A stretch of 64,000 nucleotides of DNA from an uncultured Bacteroidales bacterium. Its GTDB lineage: Bacteria; Bacteroidota; Bacteroidia; Bacteroidales; Muribaculaceae. This document shows, piece after piece, positions 7,814 to 15,864 of this stretch (within the stretch, counting starts at the first letter, position 1; each line of letters begins with the position of its first letter). The stretch covers positions 1-64,000 of the forward strand of contig CADBDH010000005.1 in NCBI GenBank assembly GCA_902793405.1. Reading direction: 5' to 3'. A model generated the notes under the pieces. That model did not search any database. It was not told the origin of the DNA and was given only the letters and a program-made list of their open reading frames with translations. The position numbers and the translations under genes were made by a program.

Positions 7814-8500
7814 TCAGTTAACCGGGGCCATGTCGAAGCCCAAACGAACGCCGTCATACTGCTTGCTCAGGTCGCCCACCGTCTGCAGCGTGCTGTTGCC
7901 GCTCATGGCAGCGATGGTCTGCAGCACCTTCAACAGGTTCTTGCTCTCGAAGGTGAAGCCCAGGCCATGGGCTGTGCGCGTCACATACATATTGGCGCTG
8001 AAGAGCATCGTCTTGAGCCTGATGGTTGCGGTGTTGGGGTCATAGGTGTAGGTTCCGCTCAGGGGGATACCCTTCACATAGGCCTGGAACTGGTGTTCCT
8101 GCGTGAACTGGAACTGGGTGTTCTGTGCGCTGATGCCCAGGGTGTTGTAAACGGGCTGCAGTTTCTCCTTGCAGTTCTCGGCTGCCACAGCGCCACCGGC
8201 CTTAGCCAGCAGGTTCTCGCTGGTGAAGGCGCAACCGGGCTGGGTATAGTACCAAGCGCCGTAAAGCTCATTCTCCTGAACCTTGACGCTGCCGATTACC
8301 AGGCCCAACAGGCCGTCAACGGTGTTCTGCGAACCCAGCACGCCCAGGATGCCGCCCAGCACGTCGCCCAGCGTACCACCGCTGGCCGTACCGTCGTTGC
8401 CGGTACCCAGGCCGCCCAATCCGCCGAGCAGTCCGGTGTTGCATCCCGAACACAGTAACATCAACGCTGCCAACGCTAAGCTATAAATCTTCTTCATCAT
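7814..8500 (-). CDS. DUF4923 lipoprotein
   Basis: This 228-residue protein has a lipoprotein signal (LALAALMLLCSGC) followed by a glycine-rich low-complexity linker (GLLGGLGGLGTGNDG). It then has a compact domain with GAWYYTQPGCAFTSENLLAKAG and a later SGTYTYDPNTATIRL segment, as in the DUF4923 family of Bacteroidales. It should be membrane-anchored. The function is unknown. A TATTTTTG -7 box (8541-8548, minus strand) lies 40 bases upstream of two adjacent ATG codons; the first is taken. It appears to be a single-gene transcript ended by the hairpin at 7767-7790. Confidence 0.85.
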   Translation of the reverse strand: MMKKIYSLALAALMLLCSGCNTGLLGGLGGLGTGNDGTASGGTLGDVLGGILGVLGSQNTVDGLLGLVIGSVKVQENELYGAWYYTQPGCAFTSENLLAKAGGAVAAENCKEKLQPVYNTLGISAQNTQFQFTQEHQFQAYVKGIPLSGTYTYDPNTATIRLKTMLFSANMYVTRTAHGLGFTFESKNLLKVLQTIAAMSGNSTLQTVGDLSKQYDGVRLGFDMAPVN

Positions 8501-8540
8501 CTTACCACGATAATTGGTGAATAATAGTCGTTATCTGTCG

Positions 8541-8548
8541 CAAAAATA
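8541..8548 (-). promoter_or_regulatory. -7 box of the DUF4923 gene
   Basis: CAAAAATA on the plus strand reads TATTTTTG on the minus strand, matching TAnnTTTG, 40 bases upstream of the start. Confidence 0.45.
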
Positions 8549-8597
8549 GACAAATAAAGCGAAACATCAACCATCTTTGAGGAAAATTCATTCAAAA

Positions 8598-9443
8598 TCA
8601 CACCAATAGGTCACCCTTTGCGACAATGCAGCTCTTGCCGCCCACCCAGATGTCACCATCGGGAGCCAACGTGGTGGCGATGACCGAGGGATGCCCCATC
8701 GCCTCGCCTTGCAGGAAACGGCAACTGCCGCCCAGCTCGACTAAGCCGCAGCGCTGCAGGTAGTGGGTCAACGCAGCATTGGCGGTGCCGGTGGCCGACT
8801 CCTCGGGGATGTTATATCGGGGCCCGAAGTTGCGCACGTGGGCGGTGTAGCCGTCATCGGCCAGGGCAAAGGCATGGACTCCCACCACATCGAGCTCGAT
8901 GCTGTAGGCCGCCAAGGCAGCCATGTCGGGGCGCATGGCGTTCAGCGCCTGCCGGCTGGCCACGGGCAGGATGATGTCGGGCAGGCCGGTAGAGACGATT
9001 TCAACGGGCAACTCGGGCCATGTTTGCACCGATTCTGCGCCCATGATGACATGCAGGCGCTCGATGTCGATTGGGTGATCGACGACTGCAGGAGGCGCCA
9101 TCTGCATCATCACCTGGCCACCAGCCTTGACCTTGAGGTCGCCGGCGAGCGTGTGGTTCAGGCACAACTCGCCATCGGCAACGATGCCCTCCTTCAGCAA
9201 CAGCCCGAAAGACGCAATCGTCGCGTGGCCGCACAGGTCCACCTCGCCCGCAGGGGTGAAGTAGCGCACCGTGAACTCGGCAGAGCCGTTGCGCTGCACA
9301 AAGGCCGTCTCGCTGTATCGCAGCTCGGCAGCCACCTGCTGCATCAGTTTGTCACTGGGGAAATCCCCGTCCAGCAGCACCACACCTGCAGTGTTGCCCC
9401 CAAAGGGCTCGCTGGTAAATGCGTCAACAATGTAGTATTTCAT
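8598..9443 (-). CDS. PhzF-family isomerase-like protein
   Basis: This 281-residue protein matches the PhzF/diaminopimelate-epimerase fold family over its full length. Key features are DAFTSEPFGGNTAGVV at the N-terminus, the catalytic glutamate in SETAFV (Glu45), DLCGHATIA, and EESATGTANAAL in the second lobe. Family members isomerise or epimerise small metabolites in the cytosol; the substrate here cannot be read from sequence. The ATG overlaps the TGA of the upstream exported-protein gene (9440-9886) by four bases, so the two are co-transcribed and translationally coupled. A true phenazine pathway is not present nearby, so the name should not imply phenazine synthesis. Confidence 0.92.
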   Translation of the reverse strand: MKYYIVDAFTSEPFGGNTAGVVLLDGDFPSDKLMQQVAAELRYSETAFVQRNGSAEFTVRYFTPAGEVDLCGHATIASFGLLLKEGIVADGELCLNHTLAGDLKVKAGGQVMMQMAPPAVVDHPIDIERLHVIMGAESVQTWPELPVEIVSTGLPDIILPVASRQALNAMRPDMAALAAYSIELDVVGVHAFALADDGYTAHVRNFGPRYNIPEESATGTANAALTHYLQRCGLVELGGSCRFLQGEAMGHPSVIATTLAPDGDIWVGGKSCIVAKGDLLV

Positions 9444-9886
9444 TCGACAATAACGGTTTTAGTAGTGTAATTGGAATAGACCACGATCTGGATGCCCTTC
9501 TCGTCCTTGTCCACCGGCACCCCCTGCAGGTTGTAGCGCGCGACTTCCACAGCTTCCTGGTCATCGGCCGTGACGCGTTCGATGGCGCCCGGATACAAGG
9601 CAATACGGGAAAGCACAATCACCTCGCCCTCGGTGGTGCAACTCATCTGGTCAACCAGGAAACCCTCCTTGGACAACAGGTTGAGCACCTGGCCCACCGT
9701 CATCGCCTCGCTGCCATAGCCGTCATAATGCGACTTGACGCCCGCCGGCAGCTCACCCGTCAAGAAAAGCTCCTGATAGACCGACGAATAGATATTCTTG
9801 GCCACCACATTCACATAGCTCCTCTGCGCTGAGGCCGTGTGAACCACCGCCAGCGCCAAAGCCAACAAAACAATCAACTTCTTCAT
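9440..9886 (-). CDS. Small exported protein of unknown function
   Basis: This 148-residue protein has a signal peptide (LIVLLALALAVVHTASA) and should be exported. The mature part is acidic with alternating strands and no motif that I recognise. A TATCTTTG -7 box (9913-9920, minus strand) lies 26 bases upstream of the ATG. The gene overlaps the following PhzF gene by four bases, an ATGA junction, so they form a two-gene operon. Confidence 0.75.
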   Translation of the reverse strand: MKKLIVLLALALAVVHTASAQRSYVNVVAKNIYSSVYQELFLTGELPAGVKSHYDGYGSEAMTVGQVLNLLSKEGFLVDQMSCTTEGEVIVLSRIALYPGAIERVTADDQEAVEVARYNLQGVPVDKDEKGIQIVVYSNYTTKTVIVE

Positions 9887-9912
9887 ATCTCCTCACATTG
9901 AAAGTAACTCCA

Positions 9913-9920
9913 CAAAGATA
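9913..9920 (-). promoter_or_regulatory. -7 box of the exported protein / PhzF operon
   Basis: CAAAGATA on the plus strand reads TATCTTTG on the minus strand, a perfect TAnnTTTG box upstream of the ATG at 9886. Confidence 0.55.
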
Positions 9921-9999
9921 AAACAACTCTCCCAAATACAAAACACCCCCACCCCAATAATTCCCCTAAGCAATCCCCAAAAACGTAATAATTCATTGC

Positions 10000-10145
10000 C
10001 ACTCGACACAAATATACCATTCAGCCCCAACTGGTGGTGCTCGAAGCTGCTGTCAAGAGCCTTTAACGAGTCAACGCGACAATTCTACATGGTGCCCTGG
10101 AAGCACGTGCTCTGGGGGGCCATTTGGTGTATCCCTTGTCAATAA
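10000..10145 (+). pseudogene. Possible 3' relic of a short-chain dehydrogenase gene
   Basis: In the 327-base gap before the acyl-CoA synthetase gene, one plus-strand frame reads LLSRAFNESTRQFYMVPWKH then VLWGAIWCIPCQ and stops at 10143-10145. The QFYMVPW-HVLWG pattern resembles the C-terminal tail of some short-chain dehydrogenases (YVPW followed by a hydrophobic segment). No start or upstream part of such a gene is present. This is a weak reading. Confidence 0.22.
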
Positions 10146-10159
10146 TTCTTCAATCAATT

Positions 10160-10190
10160 GCTATTTATTCAGTTTTTTGTTATACCTTTG
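10160..10190 (+). promoter_or_regulatory. Promoter of the acyl-CoA synthetase gene
   Basis: TACCTTTG at 10183-10190 matches TAnnTTTG, with an ATTG about 22 bases upstream as a weak -33 element. It lies inside the longest possible ORF, which argues for the downstream ATG at 10214 as the real start. Confidence 0.55.
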
Positions 10191-10213
10191 TGAATACCAA
10201 CCAAAAAAATAGG

Positions 10214-11839
10214 ATGTTTATGAGGCACTATCTAAAGAATCTGGAAGACACGGTCCGCGAGCAATGGACCCAAAAAGCCCTGTGTGATTACAATGGAGAC
10301 TCTTTTACCTATGCACAGTTAGCGATCAACGTTGAGCGGTTCCGCATCTTCTTCGAGGCTGCAGGAATCGGCAAGGGTGATAAAATTGCGATATGCGCCC
10401 GCAATAGCGCCCGCTGGGCGATGACCTTCTGGGGCATCAATGTCAATGGCTGCGTGGTGGTTCCGCTGTTGTCCGATTTCCATCCGAACACGGTGTCGAT
10501 CCTCACCAACCATTCCGACAGCGTTGTGCTCTTTGTCGACGACGACATCTGGGCAAAGATGAACCCCGAGGAGATGACCAACCTCAAGGCGGCCATCAAC
10601 GTCAAGGACGGCAACCTGCTCTGGAACCAGGACAAAAAGGTGGCCGACGCGTGGGAGAACCGCAAGGCTGCGTTCGCTCAACAATACCCCAACGGAATGT
10701 ATCCCGAACAGGTGTCCTATCCCGGCGACAATGGCGAGGACCTGGCCATCATCAATTACACGTCAGGAACCACGGGCAACCCCAAGGGCGTGATGCTCAC
10801 CTATAACGCCATGTCGGACACCGACGATTTTGCCAACACCCATTTCCCGAACCATCCCGACCAGACCGTGGTCTCGATGCTGCCACTGGCCCACATGTAC
10901 GGACTGGCCATCGAGTTCATCCACCCCAACGTGGATGGCGTCACCGTCTATTTCCTGGGCAAGACTCCGTCGCCCACCACCCTGCTCAAGGCGATGCAGG
11001 CCATCAAGCCCTATATGGTGGTCACCGTGCCCCTGGTGATGGAGAAAATCTATGCCAACGCCATCAAGCCGGCGCTGGAGAAAGCCAAATCGCTGCTGGC
11101 CATCCCCGGACTGAACAAACTCATCTACCGCAAGGCCCGCAACAAGGTCATCGAGGCCTTTGGCGGGGCCGTGCAGTGCTTTATCATGGGCGGTGCAGCG
11201 CTTAATCCCGAGGCCGAGCAGTGCTTCAAGAAGATTCGCCTGCCCTATACCGTGGGCTACGGCATGACCGAGGCGTGCCCGCTGCTGGGATATGAGTGGT
11301 GGACCAAATTCGTGCCCGGCTCCTGCGGAAAACCCGTCCACGAAGTGCGCATCGACTCCGAAGACCCGCACCATATCCCCGGCGAAATCCAAGCCAAGGG
11401 ACCCAATCTGACAATAGGCTATTACAAGAACCCCGAGGCCACCGAAGCCGCCCTTACCGAGGACGGATGGTTCCGCACAGGCGACCTGGGCATTATCGAC
11501 GAGAAGGGCAACATCTTTATCCGTGGCCGCATCAAATCGATGATCCTGAACTCATCGGGCCAGAACATCTACCCCGAAGAGGTCGAGGCCGTCCTGGCCA
11601 ACTGCCCGAATGTGGACGAATGCCTTGTCGTGGACCGCGACGGCAAAATCACGGCGCTCATCTACACCGAGTTCCCCGAAGACATGGACGAGGCGACCAA
11701 GGCAGCCATCCCCGGACAAATCCGCGAGGCCGCCAACAAATCCCTCCCCGCTTACAGCAAAATCGCCAAAGTGGAAATGATGGACGAACCCTTCGAGAAA
11801 ACCCCGAAGAGAACCATCAAACGCTTCCTCTACAAGTAA
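10214..11839 (+). CDS. AMP-forming long-chain acyl-CoA synthetase
   Basis: This 541-residue adenylate-forming enzyme should activate a fatty acid or related carboxylate with ATP and join it to CoA. Motifs in order are the phosphate-binding loop IINYTSGTTGNPKGVML, the YGMTEACPLLGYE motif, GWFRTGDLG with the ribose-binding aspartate, FIRGRIKSMI, and the C-terminal catalytic lysine region FEKTPKRTIKRFLYK. The frame extends upstream to 10124, but a -7 box at 10183-10190 lies in that part, so ATG 10214 (or ATG 10220) is preferred. It stands alone, with a REPIN-like palindrome pair 24 bases after the stop. Substrate chain length cannot be read. Confidence 0.92.
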   Translation: MFMRHYLKNLEDTVREQWTQKALCDYNGDSFTYAQLAINVERFRIFFEAAGIGKGDKIAICARNSARWAMTFWGINVNGCVVVPLLSDFHPNTVSILTNHSDSVVLFVDDDIWAKMNPEEMTNLKAAINVKDGNLLWNQDKKVADAWENRKAAFAQQYPNGMYPEQVSYPGDNGEDLAIINYTSGTTGNPKGVMLTYNAMSDTDDFANTHFPNHPDQTVVSMLPLAHMYGLAIEFIHPNVDGVTVYFLGKTPSPTTLLKAMQAIKPYMVVTVPLVMEKIYANAIKPALEKAKSLLAIPGLNKLIYRKARNKVIEAFGGAVQCFIMGGAALNPEAEQCFKKIRLPYTVGYGMTEACPLLGYEWWTKFVPGSCGKPVHEVRIDSEDPHHIPGEIQAKGPNLTIGYYKNPEATEAALTEDGWFRTGDLGIIDEKGNIFIRGRIKSMILNSSGQNIYPEEVEAVLANCPNVDECLVVDRDGKITALIYTEFPEDMDEATKAAIPGQIREAANKSLPAYSKIAKVEMMDEPFEKTPKRTIKRFLYK

Positions 11840-11862
11840 AAAGACGATAGTTTGATGAAAAT

Positions 11863-11945
11863 GTAGAGACGCAAAATTTTGCGTCTCCAGGCAGGCATTT
11901 TGGTACCATTTCACAAAGAGAGACGCAAAATTTTGCGTCTCTACT
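11863..11945. repeat. REPIN-like palindrome pair
   Basis: Two near-identical palindromes with the core GACGCAAAATTTTGCGTC occur at 11866-11887 and 11919-11942. GTA at the left outer edge and TAC at the right outer edge make the whole 83-base unit an inverted repeat. The same family, with a different core, lies inside the coding sequence at 36333-36429. Two inverted REP units with a spacer fit the REPIN structure mobilised by RAYT transposases elsewhere. Confidence 0.8.
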
Positions 11946-11991
11946 GTTCTTGCGGATGCCCATCAGAAATCTCAGATAAATCTGTTGTTAG

Positions 11992-12225
11992 CTAGAAAGT
12001 TGTTCCAATTGTTGCTTTACTGCCACAGTTGTTTGATGGCGAGCACGGGCACGGATTCATCGACGCCACGAGCATAAACGAGGCGGGGTATTCGGTTGAA
12101 TATTTCGCCCTACTGATACTTATAATCCTGTCTTCCAGCGGCTGGCGCATGACCTCTAAAACGGAGCGATTGAATTCAGGCAACTCATCCAAGTGGAAGA
12201 AATGGTACCATTGCAACAGCCTCAC
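11992..12225 (-). pseudogene. comM fragment A (middle part only)
   Basis: The frame reads [18 protein letters not shown] and continues with the ComM segment [20 protein letters not shown] to ASMNPCPC. It then leaves homology and ends in an unrelated tail ([16 protein letters not shown]). It therefore covers only about 50 residues of ComM after the Walker B motif. The N-terminal 10 residues and about 90 bases of upstream DNA are not from comM but match the same position of fragment C, so A and C come from one ancestral rearranged unit. It is unlikely to be functional. Confidence 0.8.
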
Positions 12226-12497
12226 AATCAGCTATAAAGCCCCCAAAAAGCACCCAAATATGTACCATAAAGCCATTCACAACCACAAAGATACACAATA
12301 AAATTGTATTACTTGAAGCTTCAAGTAAAAAATGCAAACATATTAGAAAGGATTGTGAAATATTGACTATTTTTGCAGTTCTTCTATTACAGAAGTCCAC
12401 TTACCTATGGTTGCGAGGTGTCATCAAAAAAACCGTTTTTTTCATTCGGAAAATGAGTAAGGTTGTCAATTATCAAACCATTTAACATGTTATATAA

Positions 12498-14654
12498 ATG
12501 GAAACAAGATCTGTTAAAACAGTCAAGATATTTCTAGCATCATCAAGTGAACTGAAAAATGACAGGGATGCTTTTGGGGACTTTATGATGAGGTTACAAA
12601 AGCATTATGAGACGAGAGACTATACATTTCAATTAGAAAAATGGGAGTATCTTAATCCTGCTTATAATAATAAGCGCAAGCAGGATGAATATAATGACAT
12701 AATCCGAGAATGCGACTTATTCGTTGTGATTTTTCACACTAAAATAGGAGAATTCACACTTGAAGAATTTGAGGTGGCACTTGAAGAATGCCGCAAACGT
12801 TCGTTGCCATTGTTTATTTATTTCAAAGATTTACAAGGACGAGAAAAACCAGACGACATAAAACAATTTCAAAACAGAATTGTAACTGAACTGAAACATT
12901 TCTGGGGAGTATATAACAATAACGATAAATTATTCCTTGATTTTGTGTTATGGCTTGACAGTTATTTGTTCGATGGAAATAGTGAACTCAAAGCTAATGA
13001 TAACATCGTAACCTTGGGAGGTGTGGAAGTGGCTAGAATGTCAGAACTATCTTTTGCTGCAAACAACGATGGATTTAAGCAAATGTATCAGACAATTCAA
13101 GAATATCCTGACAAAATTCAGAAATTGAGGGACCGCACCTTAAAATACCCCGATGACAAGGAATTCCAAGACGAGCTCCAACAGGCGCTTGATAACTTTA
13201 ATGCATTAAAAACGAAATTCAAAGATTATCAGCATCTTCTGCTTAATACCGCAAAATTAATCGCTAATTGGAACCAGGAACAAACAAACGAACAACTCCA
13301 AAGGGCTATAATTGCCTTTGAGTCTGGTAATATGGATGGAGCCAATGCCATCCTTAATGAAATTGCACTTGAAGCAGAGGCTTTTTATAAACATTTTGAG
13401 AATAATCGAAAGCAATTGCATAAATACATTGATGCATTCCAGTTACAGGCTAAGACTGAAATGGCAAAGTTGGATACGCCAATTGGCGAACGTATTGCCA
13501 ATGTAGCTGAGATTTATGCCAAGGCGGATGATTGGACCCATCGCAGTGCATATCCTCTAAAAAAATACGCAAATCTTCTTCAAGACTATGCTCGTTTCCT
13601 TCTTGATTATGTTGCCAACTATAAAAAGGCTAAACAGGTTTATGAGCGTTTAATCGTTTTGTATGAAGAGATTTACGATAATAATAGTTCCCATATGTGC
13701 ATTGCATACAACAATATTGGTATGGTTTGTTACCATGAAAACGAATACACTAATGCATTAGACTATTATTTCAAGGCATTAACAATTCTTGAGAAGATCT
13801 ATAGTCGTGAGAATCCCTTATTCGCACTAACATACAACAATATCGGCACAGTTTATTTAGAACAAGATGATAGTACCAAGGCATTTGAATTTTTTTCTAA
13901 AGCTTTAGTTATTTTTGAATCATTTTTGGATGATAATGATCCAGATATGGCCATTGCATACAACAACTTGGGCATGCTTTGTTATCATAAACGCGATTTG
14001 GTTAATGCCTTAAAGTACTATTTCAAGTCATTAGCAATTTTAGAGAATTCTAAAGAAGACGAAACCCCATTATTGGCGACTATTTACAACAACCTAGGCA
14101 TTGTATATTTTGAACAAAAAGATTCATCCAATGCATTTGAATTCTTTTTTAAAGCACTAATCATTGATGAAAAAGTTTTAGGATCCCAACACCCTAGTAC
14201 AGCAATAGTTTATTTGAACATTGGAATAGTCTATATGCATCAAAAAGAGATGGATAAGGCTATGGAGTACAATGAAAAGGCAATGGCTGTTTTTGAAAAT
14301 GTTTGGGGTGAAAACCATGATAAAACAGCATTAGCCTATAGAAACATTGTTGAGATTTACGATAATAACGGAGACACCAATAAGGCATTTGATTTTCGTT
14401 ATAAGATACTGTCTATATACGAAAGAAAAATGAGAATCTCTCACCCTGATGTAATTGCCACCGATGACAATTTAACCTTTAATTACAATGAACGAGACAA
14501 GTATGTCAAATCCCTCAATTTGTTGATTCGAGTTTATACTCATTTAAAAATAGAATTAGGCTCTGATAATAGGAGTGTGATTGAATTACATGATAAAATA
14601 GAGACTATAAAGACATTATTGTCATCAAGAAATCCAGAGAAGAATGTTTCATAG
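12498..14654 (+). CDS. TIR/DUF4062-like effector domain fused to TPR repeats
   Basis: A 718-residue soluble protein with no signal peptide. Residues about 8-120 (KTVKIFLASSSEL, DEYNDIIRECDLFVVIFHTK, GEFTLEEFEVALEECRKRSL) form an alpha/beta domain resembling the DUF4062/TIR-like group of signalling and effector domains. A helical middle part follows. From about residue 370 at least seven TPR units of the kinesin-light-chain type appear (AYNNIGMVCYHENEYTNALD, TYNNIGTVYLEQDDSTKAFE and similar). An N-terminal effector with a C-terminal repeat sensor is a common layout of anti-phage proteins, which makes a defence role plausible but unproven. The gene is AT-rich and sits alone between comM fragments A and B. 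Confidence 0.7.
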   Translation: METRSVKTVKIFLASSSELKNDRDAFGDFMMRLQKHYETRDYTFQLEKWEYLNPAYNNKRKQDEYNDIIRECDLFVVIFHTKIGEFTLEEFEVALEECRKRSLPLFIYFKDLQGREKPDDIKQFQNRIVTELKHFWGVYNNNDKLFLDFVLWLDSYLFDGNSELKANDNIVTLGGVEVARMSELSFAANNDGFKQMYQTIQEYPDKIQKLRDRTLKYPDDKEFQDELQQALDNFNALKTKFKDYQHLLLNTAKLIANWNQEQTNEQLQRAIIAFESGNMDGANAILNEIALEAEAFYKHFENNRKQLHKYIDAFQLQAKTEMAKLDTPIGERIANVAEIYAKADDWTHRSAYPLKKYANLLQDYARFLLDYVANYKKAKQVYERLIVLYEEIYDNNSSHMCIAYNNIGMVCYHENEYTNALDYYFKALTILEKIYSRENPLFALTYNNIGTVYLEQDDSTKAFEFFSKALVIFESFLDDNDPDMAIAYNNLGMLCYHKRDLVNALKYYFKSLAILENSKEDETPLLATIYNNLGIVYFEQKDSSNAFEFFFKALIIDEKVLGSQHPSTAIVYLNIGIVYMHQKEMDKAMEYNEKAMAVFENVWGENHDKTALAYRNIVEIYDNNGDTNKAFDFRYKILSIYERKMRISHPDVIATDDNLTFNYNERDKYVKSLNLLIRVYTHLKIELGSDNRSVIELHDKIETIKTLLSSRNPEKNVS

Positions 14655-14762
14655 TATGAAGATTATTTTTTCTATTCAGATCTCGAAACTATGTTACACT
14701 AGGGTATCATTACAAATTAACCCTCAAATATCAATCATTTAAGCTTTACAGGCATTTCTATT

Positions 14763-14960
14763 TTATAACGATGAACCGAGGTAGGTGGGGCGGTCGAGGT
14801 TGCGGTAGGCTGATGTGCGCCCCTGTTGTGGTGGTTGTGGTGGTTGTGGTGGTCGAGGATGTCGGCACAGGCCTTCGAGGTCGGCGATGGTGCGGGTGAC
14901 TTTGAGGATGCGCTCGTAGGCGCGGGCACCCATGTTCATGTGTTCCATGGTGTCCTGCAG
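14763..14960 (-). pseudogene. comM fragment B (3' end)
   Basis: The DNA matches the last 170-200 bases of comM, ending in RPTYLGSSL and a stop. The region that normally encodes the [13 protein letters not shown] segment is disrupted by an imperfect GTGGTTGTG repeat (14825-14854). The upstream break lies near 14960, within the [14 protein letters not shown] segment. It lies directly after the TIR-TPR gene and before an AAA_14 gene relic. It has no start and is not expected to be functional. Confidence 0.8.
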
Positions 14961-14973
14961 GGACTCACACTTT

Positions 14974-15057
14974 TTAGGACAAGAATGGCCAGAAATTATC
15001 CTTGTTGATTACGACAAAATCGGAATTTGGATAGTTCTGTATAAAACTGGCATCCAT
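14974..15057 (-). pseudogene. 3' relic of an AAA_14/DUF4143 ATPase gene
   Basis: The minus-strand frame reads [20 protein letters not shown] then NFWPFLS and stops. This aligns with the C-terminus of the intact AAA_14/DUF4143 protein at 34095-35216 (QFIEAYAPSGFNVITPDNFWEFVK), sharing FI--Y, F-VI--DNFW-F. Only the last 27 codons remain. A 55-base repeat related to the ones flanking the intact gene follows at once (15061-15115). I infer that an AAA_14 cassette once sat here and lost its body by deletion. Confidence 0.65.
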
Positions 15058-15060
15058 TCT

Positions 15061-15115
15061 AATCCCCAAATTCTATATAAATTTAGTGAGTATAATCCCC
15101 AAATTTAGCTTAATT
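15061..15115. repeat. Diverged AAA_14-cassette flanking repeat
   Basis: AATCCCCAAATT occurs twice (15061-15072 and about 15094-15105), each followed by AT-rich sequence. This gives the same two-unit layout as the 65-base repeats that bracket the AAA_14 gene at 34-35 kb (AACCGCCAAATT and AACCGCTAAATT). Bases align well, with one small gap. Confidence 0.55.
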
Positions 15116-15131
15116 CAGGGAATAGTGGGCA

Positions 15132-15800
15132 CTAAAAGTTACTGCCGAGGTAGGTGGGGCGGTCGAGGTTGCGGTAGGCGATGGCTTCCATGATGTGGTG
15201 GTCGAGGACGTCGGCGCAGGCTTCGAGGTCGGCGATGGTGCGGGCGACTTTGAGGATGCGGTCATAGGCCCTCGCACTCATGTTCATGCGCTCCATGGCG
15301 TCGCGAAGCTTTTCCAGGCCGGCGGCGTTGGGCTCGGCGTATTTGTGCAGCAGGGACGGGGTCATCTGGGCGTTGCAGTGGATGCCGGGTTCGTCCTTAA
15401 AGCGGCGCTCTTGGAGCATCCTGGCGGCGATGACGCGCTGGCGGATGGCGGCGCTGGGTTCGCCCGGGGCCTTGGATGACATCTGGTCAAAATCGACGGG
15501 TTGGACCTCAATCTGCAGGTCGATGCGGTCGAGCAGCGGGCCCGAAATCTTGCTCATGTAGTGGGTGCGCTGGTACTCGTTGCAAACGCATTTCTTTTTG
15601 GGATGCCCGTAGTACCCGCACGGGCACGGATTCATGCTCGCCACAAGCATGAACGAGGCGGGATATTCGGTGCTGTATTTTGCCCTACTGATACTTATAA
15701 TCCTGTCCTCCAGCGGCTGCCGCATCACCTCCAGCACATTTCTCGAAAATTCTGGGAGTTCATCCAAGCGGAAGAACTTGCCCCATTGCAACAGCCTCAT
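15132..15800 (-). CDS. Truncated ComM C-terminal half (fragment C)
   Basis: A 222-residue ORF that starts with a non-ComM leader (MRLLQWGKFFR) and joins ComM in frame at LDELPEF. It then runs uninterrupted to the natural C-terminus (RPTYLGSNF). It contains the end of Walker B, the cysteine motif [17 protein letters not shown], the arginine-finger region and the complete Mg-chelatase-type C-terminal domain, but no Walker A. It cannot hydrolyse ATP alone. Its C-terminal domain is intact, unlike that of the full-length copy at 21416-23011, which is frameshifted. It could be a silent copy, a recombination donor or a dominant-negative subunit; a plain pseudogene is equally possible. Confidence 0.65.
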   Translation of the reverse strand: MRLLQWGKFFRLDELPEFSRNVLEVMRQPLEDRIISISRAKYSTEYPASFMLVASMNPCPCGYYGHPKKKCVCNEYQRTHYMSKISGPLLDRIDLQIEVQPVDFDQMSSKAPGEPSAAIRQRVIAARMLQERRFKDEPGIHCNAQMTPSLLHKYAEPNAAGLEKLRDAMERMNMSARAYDRILKVARTIADLEACADVLDHHIMEAIAYRNLDRPTYLGSNF

Positions 15801-15864
15801 GGTCAGCTACAAAGCCCCTAACGGCCATGATTTGTACCATAAAGCTATTCACAACCACACAGAT

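Noticed and set aside
8598-9443. Phenazine biosynthesis
   Set aside because: Only a PhzF-fold protein is present, with no other phz genes. The family has many unrelated members.
10124-10213. Longer N-terminus for the acyl-CoA synthetase from 10124
   Set aside because: A TACCTTTG promoter box lies within it, and the extra residues do not belong to the family.
11992-15800. Diversity-generating retroelement (template/variable repeats) as an explanation of the comM copies
   Set aside because: No reverse transcriptase gene is present, and differences between copies are not concentrated at adenines.
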